64,000 bases of DNA from Bacteroidales bacterium 52_46 (GTDB lineage Bacteria; Bacteroidota; Bacteroidia; Bacteroidales; Muribaculaceae): contig MNQK01000001.1 in assembly GCA_001915385.1 (NCBI GenBank), positions 62,001 through 126,000 of the forward strand, read 5' to 3'. Positions 1-8,376 of this stretch are shown here, in pieces. Position numbers and translations under genes: made by a program. Numbering within the stretch: position 1 is the first letter of the stretch; every line of letters begins with the position of its first letter. The notes under the pieces are model-generated. The model ran no database searches, was not told the origin of the DNA, and saw only the letters and a program-made list of their open reading frames with translations.

Positions 1-230
1 GTCTGACTGGAGAAAACTACATATACAATCTCCGCGACCCGCGTCTCGTTGCACTCGACAACGATGAGAGCCGATTCAGCGCCAACTTCGCCCGCTTCAT
101 CAACGAGCGCAATGTGGAGCGGCTGCGAAGCCTGTTCATCGACGCGCGCCGTGACATAGCTGGCAACGCCAACGCCAAAATAGTGCTGTTTGATGTCGCT
201 GTCAGCATCATATTATGTCTTAAACAGTAA
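1..230 (+). CDS. DNA polymerase III delta'-like subunit, C-terminal fragment
   Basis: The 3' end of a gene entering from the left edge; the frame starts at base 3 and stops with TAA at 228-230, giving about 75 residues. The segment contains ENYIYNL, FSANFARFINERNVERL and NANAKIVLFDVAV. I recognise these from the C-terminal part of the Bacteroidetes clamp-loader delta' subunit (HolB-like ATPase), where a NERNV motif and NAKMVFFD-type motif recur. The AAA+ domain lies outside the window, so the assignment rests on this tail only. Known role of the family: loading of the sliding clamp during replication. The next gene follows after about 40 bases on the same strand, so co-transcription is plausible. 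Confidence 0.6.
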   Translation, partial: LTGENYIYNLRDPRLVALDNDESRFSANFARFINERNVERLRSLFIDARRDIAGNANAKIVLFDVAVSIILCLKQ

Positions 231-268
231 CGGATGCCGACAGTCATTTCACAATATATCGTTACGCC

Positions 269-3200
269 ATGAGTCATGACAACACCGGTGGAGATACCCC
301 GCTCCGCATGCCGTTTCTCCGGCAGGTCGCGCAGGCATACGCCGACAACGAGCCGGAAAACATTGCCTACTATTGCTTTGTCGTGCCCAACAAACGCAGC
401 GCCGTATTCCTGTCGAAATATTTCAGCGAAGTGCTGACTGCCGGGGGCGCGGAAGCCGCGCTCACTCCGTCGGTAATCACCATATCCGATTTCATATCCG
501 ACCTGAGCGACAAAATCGAAATATCACGCATAGAGATGCTGTTCATACTCTATGACGTATACTCCGAGATAGTAAAAAAGCATCTCTCCGACGCCGACAT
601 AGCCGCCGGAAAGGGGTTGGTCGACTTCAACCGTTTCCAATACTGGGGCGACATACTTATCAACGACTTCGGCGATGTGGACAGATATATGGTCGACGCC
701 CGTCAGCTGTTCCGCAATATCGAAGGGCTGAAGGAGATAAGCGCCAACTACCTTACCGAGGAGCAGCTTGAGGTAATCCGCAAATACTGGAACGAGGACC
801 TTGTGCCCGAACCGGTAAAGGAATTCTGGAATCATGCCGTGCATGTAAATTCATCCCGCAACGGGAAAGCGGGCAACAAGAATGTGGCCGGATTCGTGAA
901 ACTGTGGCAGGTGATGCAGGAAGTATATGACGGATTCAGGGAACGGCTTAGCGCAGCAGGCTACGGCTACGGCGGCATGATTTACCGCGAGGTGGCCGAA
1001 CAGTTGAAAGATATGGAGGCCGGTGATTTCGACTGCGACCGCTATGTGTTCACCGGTTTCAGCGTACTGTCGGAGTCGGAGCAGTCGATATTCAGGTCGA
1101 TGCAGCGCATGGGAATAGCCGATTTCTACTGGGACTATGCTTCCCCGGCAATGTATATCAAGGGGAACCGTGCGTCGCGGTTTATATGCCGCTACGTCAA
1201 GCTGTTTCCGTCACGCTACCGCGTGGGGCTCGACAAAATGGAGGACTATCCGGATATAACGGTGGTGGCCGTCCCGTCGACATTCGGTCAGGCAAAGGCA
1301 ATCGTGCCGATTTTGCACCGTCTTTATCCGCAAAGGTTTTCTAAGCCCGGGACTTCATCAGGCATGGAGGCACAGGGCCCGGCACTCGAACAGACTGCAA
1401 TAGTGCTTCCTGATGAAAACCTCGTGTCGCCGCTGCTCAATGCCATGCCGAGGGAAATTGACACCGTCAATGTCACGATGGGATTTCCTCTCAGCCATAC
1501 ATCGGTGGCATCCCTGATTAAAAACATAGTGTCGATGCAGCTTAGGGCGCGTGAACTGCGTTCGCTCGACACATTCTTTTTTGAAGATGTCATCGCACTC
1601 CTCTCCCATCCGCTTATACGCGCGCGTTATGCATCGCTATGCGACAGGATTGTCGCCACAATCAACAAGGAGCGTATATTCAACGTGCCGCTGACATTTT
1701 TCGATGCCGAAGAATACGCACCCTTGCGCCCGGTGTTCAGCATCGTGAAAAATCTTAATGACTCCGACGGTGTCATCGACTACCTCGACAGCCTGCTGCT
1801 GTGGCTCGCCGACGTCATCGAGCCGGCCGACACTATCGACAAAGATAAAGAGGCGGTCGAATCTGACAATCCCGATGATTCGCTCGAGTCGGACATGTCC
1901 GACATGTCCGACCGGTCTGACTTGTCTGACTCAACTGACTTGTCCGACTTGCCTGTGACAAGCTCCACGCGCCTCGAGATACAATATATCCGCTCCTATC
2001 GCGCCGCTCTCGACGAACTGCGGCGCCTCAACGACACATACCTCAGTAACGGACGCATATTTCTTGAAGACAAGACGGTGTTCCACCTCGCCGAGCGCAT
2101 TCTCGGCAACCAGTCGGTAGCCTACGAGGGTATGCCGCTGAAAGGACTGCAGGTGATGGGTGTGCTCGAATCGCGCGGCCTCGACTTCGACAATATAATC
2201 CTGACGTCGATGAACGAACGTATATTTCCGCGAAAGCACTATGCGAAAACGTTCATTCCCGATGCATTGCGCCGAGGCTACGGCATGGCCACGGTCGACC
2301 ATCAGGAAAGCATGTACGCCTATTATTTTTACAGGTTGATTGCGCGCGCTAAAAACGTGTACCTGCTCTACGACGCCCGCACGTCGGGACTGCGCGCCGG
2401 CGACATGTCGCGCTACATCAACCAGATAAAATATCAGTTCCCGGCCGGTAAGGTACGGTTCACAGGCTCACAATACCGCATGGCCTCGACTAATCCGGAA
2501 GCACTCGCCGTGAAAAAGACGCCGGCAATAATGAAGGAACTGCAGCGCTATCTCTCGAAAGAGAACGGCCGCTACCTCTCGGCTCACTCGCTCAACACAT
2601 ATATCAACTGCCCGATGCAGTTCTATCTCGCCAACATCGAGAGGTATTATCCCGAAAACGAGGTACACGATTTCATGGACGAGGGCACATACGGCACCAT
2701 CGTGCACGAAGTGGCCGAGAAGATGTATATCGACCTCAAGGGGGACGCTCCGTCGCTGGCGCTTACACCGGAAATCTATTCACGTCTTTCCGACAAAAAG
2801 CTCGTGGAGGAGTATGTGGCCCGCTCCATACGCACGCATTATCTGAGCCTTCCGGCCGACGACCCGCGCCCGTTGCAGGGCGATGCCGCCATATTCCGGA
2901 AAATCATGGTACGCACACTGCTCAAAATGTTTGAGCGAGAGAGTGAATTTGCGGGAGTGGAATTCATATCAGGCGAGGAATCACAGTATGTCGAAATGAA
3001 AGTCAACGACCGCTACACCATCAACCTCAACTACCGCATCGACCGCATCGACCGCGTGACGGCGCCCGGCTCGGAGCCGATGATACGTATTGTCGACTAC
3101 AAGACCGGCGACGACAAGATGAGTGCAGCGGGGTTCGACCGTCTGTTCGAGCACGGCAAAGCTATGGCTCAGCCCAAGGCAATGTTTCAGCTGCTTCTGT

Positions 3201-3466
3201 ACTGCAACGCCTACGCGCAGAAGGAGAAATATGACGGCGCCATACAGCCATTCATCTACAAATTGCGCAAAGTCGCTGTCGAGCCGTTCCGCCCGCTGAG
3301 TTTCAACCGCCTGCCTGTCAACGACTACCGCGACATCAACGAAGGCTTTCTCGAACGCCTCGGCGGAATGCTCGACGAGATATACAATCCCGACATACCG
3401 TTTTACGCATATCCAGACAAGGACAACTGCAAATACTGCAAATTCAAGGAGCTATGCTCGGTATAA
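269..3466 (+). CDS. PD-(D/E)XK nuclease family protein (AddB-like)
   Basis: A 1065-residue protein resembling the AddB/RexB-type nuclease-helicase subunit used in double-strand-break processing. The N-terminal region (YYCFVVPNKRSAVFLSKYF) lacks a P-loop, so helicase activity is probably absent. The C-terminal nuclease domain shows D943-Y944-K945 in the VDYKTG motif and a downstream QLLLYC segment. Cys781 (INCPMQFY) together with Cys1054, Cys1057 and Cys1063 at the extreme C-terminus is the arrangement expected for the 4Fe-4S cluster of AddB-type nucleases. Residues about 534-568 form an Asp/Ser-rich low-complexity linker built of SDM/SDL-like triplets. The ATG at 269 is used; another Met lies 13 codons downstream. 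hemW follows after 26 bases. An AddA partner is not in the window. Confidence 0.8.
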   Translation: MSHDNTGGDTPLRMPFLRQVAQAYADNEPENIAYYCFVVPNKRSAVFLSKYFSEVLTAGGAEAALTPSVITISDFISDLSDKIEISRIEMLFILYDVYSEIVKKHLSDADIAAGKGLVDFNRFQYWGDILINDFGDVDRYMVDARQLFRNIEGLKEISANYLTEEQLEVIRKYWNEDLVPEPVKEFWNHAVHVNSSRNGKAGNKNVAGFVKLWQVMQEVYDGFRERLSAAGYGYGGMIYREVAEQLKDMEAGDFDCDRYVFTGFSVLSESEQSIFRSMQRMGIADFYWDYASPAMYIKGNRASRFICRYVKLFPSRYRVGLDKMEDYPDITVVAVPSTFGQAKAIVPILHRLYPQRFSKPGTSSGMEAQGPALEQTAIVLPDENLVSPLLNAMPREIDTVNVTMGFPLSHTSVASLIKNIVSMQLRARELRSLDTFFFEDVIALLSHPLIRARYASLCDRIVATINKERIFNVPLTFFDAEEYAPLRPVFSIVKNLNDSDGVIDYLDSLLLWLADVIEPADTIDKDKEAVESDNPDDSLESDMSDMSDRSDLSDSTDLSDLPVTSSTRLEIQYIRSYRAALDELRRLNDTYLSNGRIFLEDKTVFHLAERILGNQSVAYEGMPLKGLQVMGVLESRGLDFDNIILTSMNERIFPRKHYAKTFIPDALRRGYGMATVDHQESMYAYYFYRLIARAKNVYLLYDARTSGLRAGDMSRYINQIKYQFPAGKVRFTGSQYRMASTNPEALAVKKTPAIMKELQRYLSKENGRYLSAHSLNTYINCPMQFYLANIERYYPENEVHDFMDEGTYGTIVHEVAEKMYIDLKGDAPSLALTPEIYSRLSDKKLVEEYVARSIRTHYLSLPADDPRPLQGDAAIFRKIMVRTLLKMFERESEFAGVEFISGEESQYVEMKVNDRYTINLNYRIDRIDRVTAPGSEPMIRIVDYKTGDDKMSAAGFDRLFEHGKAMAQPKAMFQLLLYCNAYAQKEKYDGAIQPFIYKLRKVAVEPFRPLSFNRLPVNDYRDINEGFLERLGGMLDEIYNPDIPFYAYPDKDNCKYCKFKELCSV

Positions 3467-3492
3467 TACCACCCGTAATCGACTGACCCACT

Positions 3493-4614
3493 ATGGCCGG
3501 ACTCTACATACATATCCCATTCTGCCACTCGAAGTGCAGCTACTGCGACTTCTATTCGGGGTTGCGGCCTGCGGCTTCCGCGGGGTATATCGATGCCCTG
3601 ATTGCGGAACTGGCACTGCGTAGGAGCGAAATCAGCGAACCGTTCACCACAATATATATCGGCGGTGGAACCCCGTCGGTGATGCCTGTCGCCGAGCTGC
3701 AGCGGCTTGCCGGTGCAATCGCCGGTCATGTCGACATTTCACGTATCGAGGAGTTTACTATCGAAATGAATCCGGAGGATGTCACCGCCGACCTGCTTTC
3801 AGCGTGCCGCGATATGGGTATAAACCGCATAAGCATGGGGGTGCAGTCATTTGACGACAATATGCTTCGGGCCATAAACCGCCGCCATGACGCTCGCAGA
3901 GCGCTCGCTGCAATCGAACTGCTCGGGAATCAGGATTGGAATTACAGCACCGACTTGATGTTCGGTCTGCCGGGCCAGACTTTGCATGACTGGCAGTGTG
4001 ATGTGGACAGGCTTATGGATATAAAGCCGCCCCACATGTCGGCCTATCTGCTCTCCTACGAGCCCGGCACGCGCCTATACGCGATGTTGCAGACAGGCAA
4101 AGTAAGCGAAGCCTCGGAGCAGCTCGCCTCCGACATGCAGCGCTATGTCACGGAATCCGCCCGTGCCAACGGCTATCTCCACTACGAAATCTCCAACTAT
4201 GCGCAACCCGGACACCGCTCGCGCCACAACTCCTCATACTGGAATATGACGCCATATCTGGGACTCGGAGCATCGGCACATTCCTACGACGGGCGACTGC
4301 GCCGTATCAATCCCCCCGACATCAAAAAGTACATGGCGGCGCTCACCCGCGGCGACTCAGCAGCGCAAACCGAAGACGAGACCCCCGACGAAATTTTCAA
4401 CGACTACATCATCACCGGCCTGCGCACCGCCTCCGGCCTCTCGCTCGAAACGCTCCGCCGCCTGTTCCCCGCCGCCTTCCTCACCGGTCTCCTCTCCGAT
4501 GCCGCGCCCCTAATTGCCGCCGGTCAGCTCACACTGACCAGCACCACCCTCTCCATCCCCGAACAACACTGGCTCAAATCCGACGCCATAATGCGCGACC
4601 TCCTGAGAATATAA
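3493..4614 (+). CDS. hemW: HemW-like radical SAM heme chaperone
   Basis: A 373-residue protein of the HemN/HemW radical SAM family. The cluster motif CxxxCxxC is at Cys11, Cys15 and Cys18 (FCHSKCSYC), and the SAM-binding GGGTPS segment follows. The N-terminus is short and begins directly with GLYIHIPFC, as in HemW; the longer N-terminus of true coproporphyrinogen dehydrogenase HemN is missing. By family knowledge HemW binds heme and delivers it to membrane proteins and does not oxidise coproporphyrinogen. The gene lies 26 bases after the AddB-like gene on the same strand and is probably co-transcribed. It is often misannotated as coproporphyrinogen III oxidase. Confidence 0.9.
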   Translation: MAGLYIHIPFCHSKCSYCDFYSGLRPAASAGYIDALIAELALRRSEISEPFTTIYIGGGTPSVMPVAELQRLAGAIAGHVDISRIEEFTIEMNPEDVTADLLSACRDMGINRISMGVQSFDDNMLRAINRRHDARRALAAIELLGNQDWNYSTDLMFGLPGQTLHDWQCDVDRLMDIKPPHMSAYLLSYEPGTRLYAMLQTGKVSEASEQLASDMQRYVTESARANGYLHYEISNYAQPGHRSRHNSSYWNMTPYLGLGASAHSYDGRLRRINPPDIKKYMAALTRGDSAAQTEDETPDEIFNDYIITGLRTASGLSLETLRRLFPAAFLTGLLSDAAPLIAAGQLTLTSTTLSIPEQHWLKSDAIMRDLLRI

Positions 4615-4667
4615 TCAATAGGGAATTTTTATCCATACCTATTTTTTCTTATTTTAAATATAAAGCC

Positions 4668-6416
4668 ATGTCCGAAACAATAACAGAATACGCTGACGAC
4701 AACTTTGATGCGTCTGTTTCAAGACCTCTCAACCAGTCTTACCACGTGTTAGGAAAACTATATGCCGGAGAATATCCGGGCGACAAGAATAAAGATACCG
4801 CAGAAACGAAACTGAAAAGGATGCATCATTTCGGCGTAAGACATTTCATCGACCTCACGGAAGAAGGCGAACTCCGCCAATACAGCAATCTGCTGCCTAA
4901 GGACACTACCTATATGCGGTTTCCCATAAAAGACCTGAATGCCCCAGAGTCGATTGAAGCAGTGCACAATCTGATTGACCGGATAGAATATCTGACACGA
5001 ATGAACGGATACACATATCTGCACTGCTGGGGTGGCGTAGGACGCACCGGAACAATCACAGCCTGTTATTTTGCCCGAACGATAAATGAACCAACTCAGG
5101 AGACAGTTCTCAACCGACTCAGAGCCGCATTTAAAGAAATGCCGAAATCAGCTCACCGCGTGACCCCGGAAACGAAAGAGCAGCTGAATTTCATAGAACG
5201 GTTTATAAAAAGTTGCAGACAAAGGAAAGAGATGGTCATGAACCGTATTCACGACCGCATACGCGGTTGCCTGACGGCAGGTGCGGCAGGTGACGCCTTA
5301 GGCTATCCTGTCGAGTTCATGAGCCGCAAGGAAATACTTGCACACTATGGCGCCCGTGGCATCACGCACTTTGAGCTGAATCGGGAAAAGAAAGCATTGA
5401 TAAGCGATGACACACAGATGACGCTCTTCACAGCCAACGGAATGCTGATGGGTATAACGCGCGGCTGCATGCGCGGTATAGGCGGACGCCCAGAGGATTA
5501 TGTAGACGGCGCATATATTGACTGGTATTATACACAGACCGGAAGGAAAAGACTACAGACACATGGCGATTTCCACTACACGTGGCTGCGCGACATACCG
5601 GAACTTGCTCACCGACGTGCCCCGGGAATGACATGCCTCAACGCTTGCAAAGCCATATTAAACCACAGGACAGTAACCAACGACAGCAAAGGATGCGGAG
5701 GAATAATGCGCGTGGCCCCGATGGCTTTGCTTATGGCCGCACACCCCTACTACAGCATAAATGAAATGGACGAAGCGGGGGCTAAAATAGCCGCGGTAAC
5801 CCACCTGCACCCTCTCGGCTTTCTCCCCGCAGCAATGCTGACTCACCTGCTTTACAGATTGATTTGCACAAATACGGATGAAATACAATATCATATCGGG
5901 AATATAGCTCTTGAGTCAATAAATTGTCTTGACAATGTATATGCGGGCGAATACATTGACGAAAAACGCAATCTCGCCGACCTGACAAGAAAGGCCGTGA
6001 CACTCGCCCGCAATGACAGGCCTGACGCTGACAACATAGCCCTGTTAGGTGAAGGATGGACTGCCGAAGAAACCTGGGCAATCGCACTTTATTGTGCCGT
6101 CCGCCACATTGACAGTGTGGCGGACGCAATAATCGCGGCAGTAAACCACGACGGCGACAGCGACTCAACCGGATCCGTATGCGGCAACATCATGGGGGTA
6201 ATATACGGTTATGAAGCGATAAAACATCAACGCCTCTTCTGTCCGCATGGAACGGAACTTGAACAGATACTTGAACTGTCAGATATAATACTTGCAATCG
6301 CCGATGATTTGTACACAGGATGCATAATCAGAGAATTTGCGCCAAGAGATACACCAGAAAAGCAACAATGGTATGAACGCTACTGCGAAATGATTCCATC
6401 AGGACTACAAAAATAG
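4668..6416 (+). CDS. Dual-specificity phosphatase / ADP-ribosylglycohydrolase fusion
   Basis: A 582-residue two-domain protein. Residues about 20-185 form a cysteine phosphatase of the dual-specificity/PTP class with the CX5R loop HCWGGVGRTGT (Cys120, Arg126). Residues about 192-575 form an ADP-ribosylglycohydrolase (DraG/ARH family): it opens with RGCLTAGAAGDALGYPVEF and carries metal-ligand motifs SDDTQMT (about 246-252) and NHDGDSDSTG (about 493-502), plus the GCGGIMRVAP segment. Both active sites look intact. Known chemistry: phosphate-ester hydrolysis on protein or small substrates, and removal of ADP-ribose from proteins or nucleic acids. What the two activities share as substrate is unknown. 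Met189 and Met191 at the domain junction could be an internal start. No other enzyme of the pathway is adjacent; an orphan lipoprotein gene follows. Confidence 0.85.
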   Translation: MSETITEYADDNFDASVSRPLNQSYHVLGKLYAGEYPGDKNKDTAETKLKRMHHFGVRHFIDLTEEGELRQYSNLLPKDTTYMRFPIKDLNAPESIEAVHNLIDRIEYLTRMNGYTYLHCWGGVGRTGTITACYFARTINEPTQETVLNRLRAAFKEMPKSAHRVTPETKEQLNFIERFIKSCRQRKEMVMNRIHDRIRGCLTAGAAGDALGYPVEFMSRKEILAHYGARGITHFELNREKKALISDDTQMTLFTANGMLMGITRGCMRGIGGRPEDYVDGAYIDWYYTQTGRKRLQTHGDFHYTWLRDIPELAHRRAPGMTCLNACKAILNHRTVTNDSKGCGGIMRVAPMALLMAAHPYYSINEMDEAGAKIAAVTHLHPLGFLPAAMLTHLLYRLICTNTDEIQYHIGNIALESINCLDNVYAGEYIDEKRNLADLTRKAVTLARNDRPDADNIALLGEGWTAEETWAIALYCAVRHIDSVADAIIAAVNHDGDSDSTGSVCGNIMGVIYGYEAIKHQRLFCPHGTELEQILELSDIILAIADDLYTGCIIREFAPRDTPEKQQWYERYCEMIPSGLQK

Positions 6417-6511
6417 AACCATAACTACTGAAAGCCGAATTTTGAGCTTTTGTTCTTATCAGTTAAAAGACAAACAACAGTATAGTATACCAAACAATAG
6501 AAACTGCCATC

Positions 6512-7585
6512 ATGAAAACTATCGGTTTATCATTTCTTGTAATTCTCGCCGGTTGCGTCAATAAATCGCATGACACCAAGGCGGATGAAAATTCGTCGGA
6601 ACTGAATGATACTATTGTGTCAGAAATTACCGACGAAGAAATATCGGAAGCAGCCGAAGATTCGACCGACAGTGCCACCGGCGATGAGGACGAAGGCACA
6701 TCTGGCGGTTACGTATGCGTTTCGGAAGACGGCAAAATCGCCATCGAGTCCGGGATATATGAGGGCGGAGGCACGGCACCCGATTACTGGGCCTACTGGA
6801 CTATTGTGGACGACAACGGCAAGAAGCGTAAGCTCAGTTTTTATAATACATCATATCATGACCGCGTGCATGCCATACATAAAAATGACGGTTCGACCTA
6901 CTATCTTGTCAATTGCAGCGCAAAAACGAGCAGTGCGTTTACCGACGAATGGCTTGAAGCATACAGGATTGTCGGAGACTCCATACGCGAAGTGAATATA
7001 ACTGACGGCGGCAGAAAGCGCGACGAATACGGTTTCCATATAAGCTACGACATCCCCGGCTGGTATTTCGCCACCAACGGAGAGGGCTATGACTGGATAT
7101 TCGAATATGACCCGGCAACCCAAAACCTATATGTACCGCTCGTTGACGATGAGGAGATACTTGACCGCTACGAAGTATGGCACTTCAACGGCAATCGTTT
7201 TGTAAACACCGGACATCAGCCGCACAAGGGACTGCACGACAGTCTCGCGAAATACAACCGGCTGATAAGCTGTTTCAATACAAAGGACTATATAATACGC
7301 ATTGACTCGCTCGATTCCCGCGAACTCCGGTATGCCTCATGGAAACTTCCCAAGACAATCGCCGACAAGCCGGATATAATAATTACCGGCGGCAAACGCA
7401 AAGAACACTACGGCGCCCCCGACGAACTTAAACGGTGCGACGACTACTGCTTCACTAAAGACGGCTACGAATACATCGTCAATTACTGTGAGACAAAATT
7501 AATCTCTAACGGCTTCGGAGAGCACCATGATTTCCTTCTGGTGAAAAAAGGCGACAAAATAATCCTCAAACAGCCGGAAATATAA
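6512..7585 (+). CDS. Putative lipoprotein of unknown function
   Basis: A 357-residue protein starting with a short hydrophobic segment and a lipobox (LAGC), so it is expected to be a lipid-anchored envelope protein with Cys15 as the acylated residue. The next 55 residues are acidic and Ser/Thr/Asp-rich (probable flexible linker), followed by a region rich in aromatic and beta-forming residues (for example YWAYWTIVDD, GWYFATNGEGYDW). I do not recognise a family. It lies 95 bases after the phosphatase/ADP-ribosylglycohydrolase fusion on the same strand. An acidic linker after the lipid-anchored Cys fits the lipoprotein export signal known from Bacteroidetes, which would place it at the cell surface (inference). 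Confidence 0.6.
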   Translation: MKTIGLSFLVILAGCVNKSHDTKADENSSELNDTIVSEITDEEISEAAEDSTDSATGDEDEGTSGGYVCVSEDGKIAIESGIYEGGGTAPDYWAYWTIVDDNGKKRKLSFYNTSYHDRVHAIHKNDGSTYYLVNCSAKTSSAFTDEWLEAYRIVGDSIREVNITDGGRKRDEYGFHISYDIPGWYFATNGEGYDWIFEYDPATQNLYVPLVDDEEILDRYEVWHFNGNRFVNTGHQPHKGLHDSLAKYNRLISCFNTKDYIIRIDSLDSRELRYASWKLPKTIADKPDIIITGGKRKEHYGAPDELKRCDDYCFTKDGYEYIVNYCETKLISNGFGEHHDFLLVKKGDKIILKQPEI

Positions 7586-7677
7586 TGGCCGTAAGACTTA
7601 CGACACCACTGCAAAATTATAGTTCCGTAAAAATTAAACTTAGATTCAAAAACGAAGCGCAAAAAGTTGCGAAAACA

Positions 7678-7709
7678 TTTGCAAAATTGCAAAAAACAAC
7701 CTACCTTTG
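7678..7709 (+). promoter_or_regulatory. Bacteroidetes-type promoter for tRNA-Ser
   Basis: TTTG at 7678-7681, a 20-base spacer and TACCTTTG at 7702-7709 match the Bacteroidetes primary-sigma consensus TTTG/TAnnTTTG. Transcription would begin near 7716, about 65 bases upstream of the mature tRNA 5' end. Confidence 0.75.
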
Positions 7710-7781
7710 CACCGCTGAGTCAGAAAAGAGACTCGGTAATGAATTAAATCAGTTTGTCAATTTACCTCTGACAAAACCAAT

Positions 7782-7872
7782 GGAGAGGTGGGTGAGTGGC
7801 TGAAACCACCGGTTTGCTAAACCGACGTAGGACCTAATCCTACCACGAGTTCGAATCTCGTCCTCTCCGCCA
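7782..7872 (+). tRNA. tRNA-Ser (anticodon GCU)
   Basis: A class II tRNA with the acceptor stem GGAGAGG (7782-7788) pairing with CCTCTCC (7862-7868), a long variable arm (GTAGGACCTAATCCTAC), the T-loop GTTCGAATC and an encoded CCA at 7870-7872. The anticodon loop TTGCTAA places GCU at 7816-7818, reading AGC/AGU serine codons. A matching promoter lies upstream and a strong hairpin terminator starts immediately at the 3' end. Confidence 0.95.
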
Positions 7873-7905
7873 AAGAGCTGCAAGTCGTTGACTTGCAGCT
7901 CTTTT
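7872..7905 (+). terminator. Rho-independent terminator of tRNA-Ser
   Basis: A 15-bp perfect stem (AAAGAGCTGCAAGTC at 7872-7886 with its complement at 7890-7904), a 3-base loop and a following TTTTG. It abuts the CCA end of the tRNA. Confidence 0.85.
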
Positions 7906-7943
7906 GTTTATGAGAGACCGAAATGCGGACGAGCAGAGTCAGT

Positions 7944-8240
7944 GTGGAGCGGGGTCGTCTCGCCCCCGTGGTATTATCGGTTCAGGCCGAAATTGCAGTG
8001 CATGACAATATGACAATTGCCGGCTTATTGTCCGCGGTTAATCATCGCCTTTGGCGCTTTGCTATGCAAAGAAACCGCGGCTACTACTTGATTGATTCAT
8101 AGCGCGTTATAGTAGCCGCGGTTTTTAACCGCGGAAAGCGATATTAAATGGGAGGTGGAATATGCACTGTTATTTCGGATTGAGGCGTATTATCCTTAAA
8201 TGCTGAAAGTTACCACGGGGGCGAGACGCCCCCACTCCAC
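7944..8240. repeat. Nested palindromic element with GTGG-hairpin outer arms
   Basis: The outer inverted arms at 7944-7973 and 8211-8240 are 30 bases each and match at 28 of 30 positions. Each arm contains its own small hairpin of the type GGGGGCG..CGCCCCC preceded by GTGG. Inside lies a second inverted pair (7988-8003 with 8162-8178, sharing CGAAAT and CAGTGCAT), and inside that a REP-like pair (8032-8134). The region has no credible gene; together with the tRNA terminator it fills 7873-8376. A short direct repeat (CTTAAGTA..ACAGCATTG) flanks the right side at 8250-8267 and 8323-8341. Confidence 0.7.
8032..8134. repeat. Inverted REP-like pair, copy 1
   Basis: The left unit CCGCGGTTA ... AAACCGCGG CTACTAC (8032-8088) has about 31 bases inserted in the hairpin loop. 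The right unit GTAGCCGCGG TTTTTAACCGCGG occupies 8112-8134. The GTAG tetranucleotides face each other at the centre. It lies between the convergent tRNA-Ser and TlpA-like genes. Confidence 0.8.
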
Positions 8241-8376
8241 TCAACTCAGCTTAAGTAGACAGCATTGAATCGCGTCCCTACAATTAAGTTTGTATATTTT
8301 GAGATTTGCAGGACGTCACGCTCTTAAGTAAAACAGCATTGTGGTGGGGTCATATATGACGTTCGCCGGGAAAATA

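Noticed and set aside
7585..7803. 72-codon frame after the lipoprotein gene
   Set aside because: It runs through the promoter and into the 5' part of tRNA-Ser; no homology seen.
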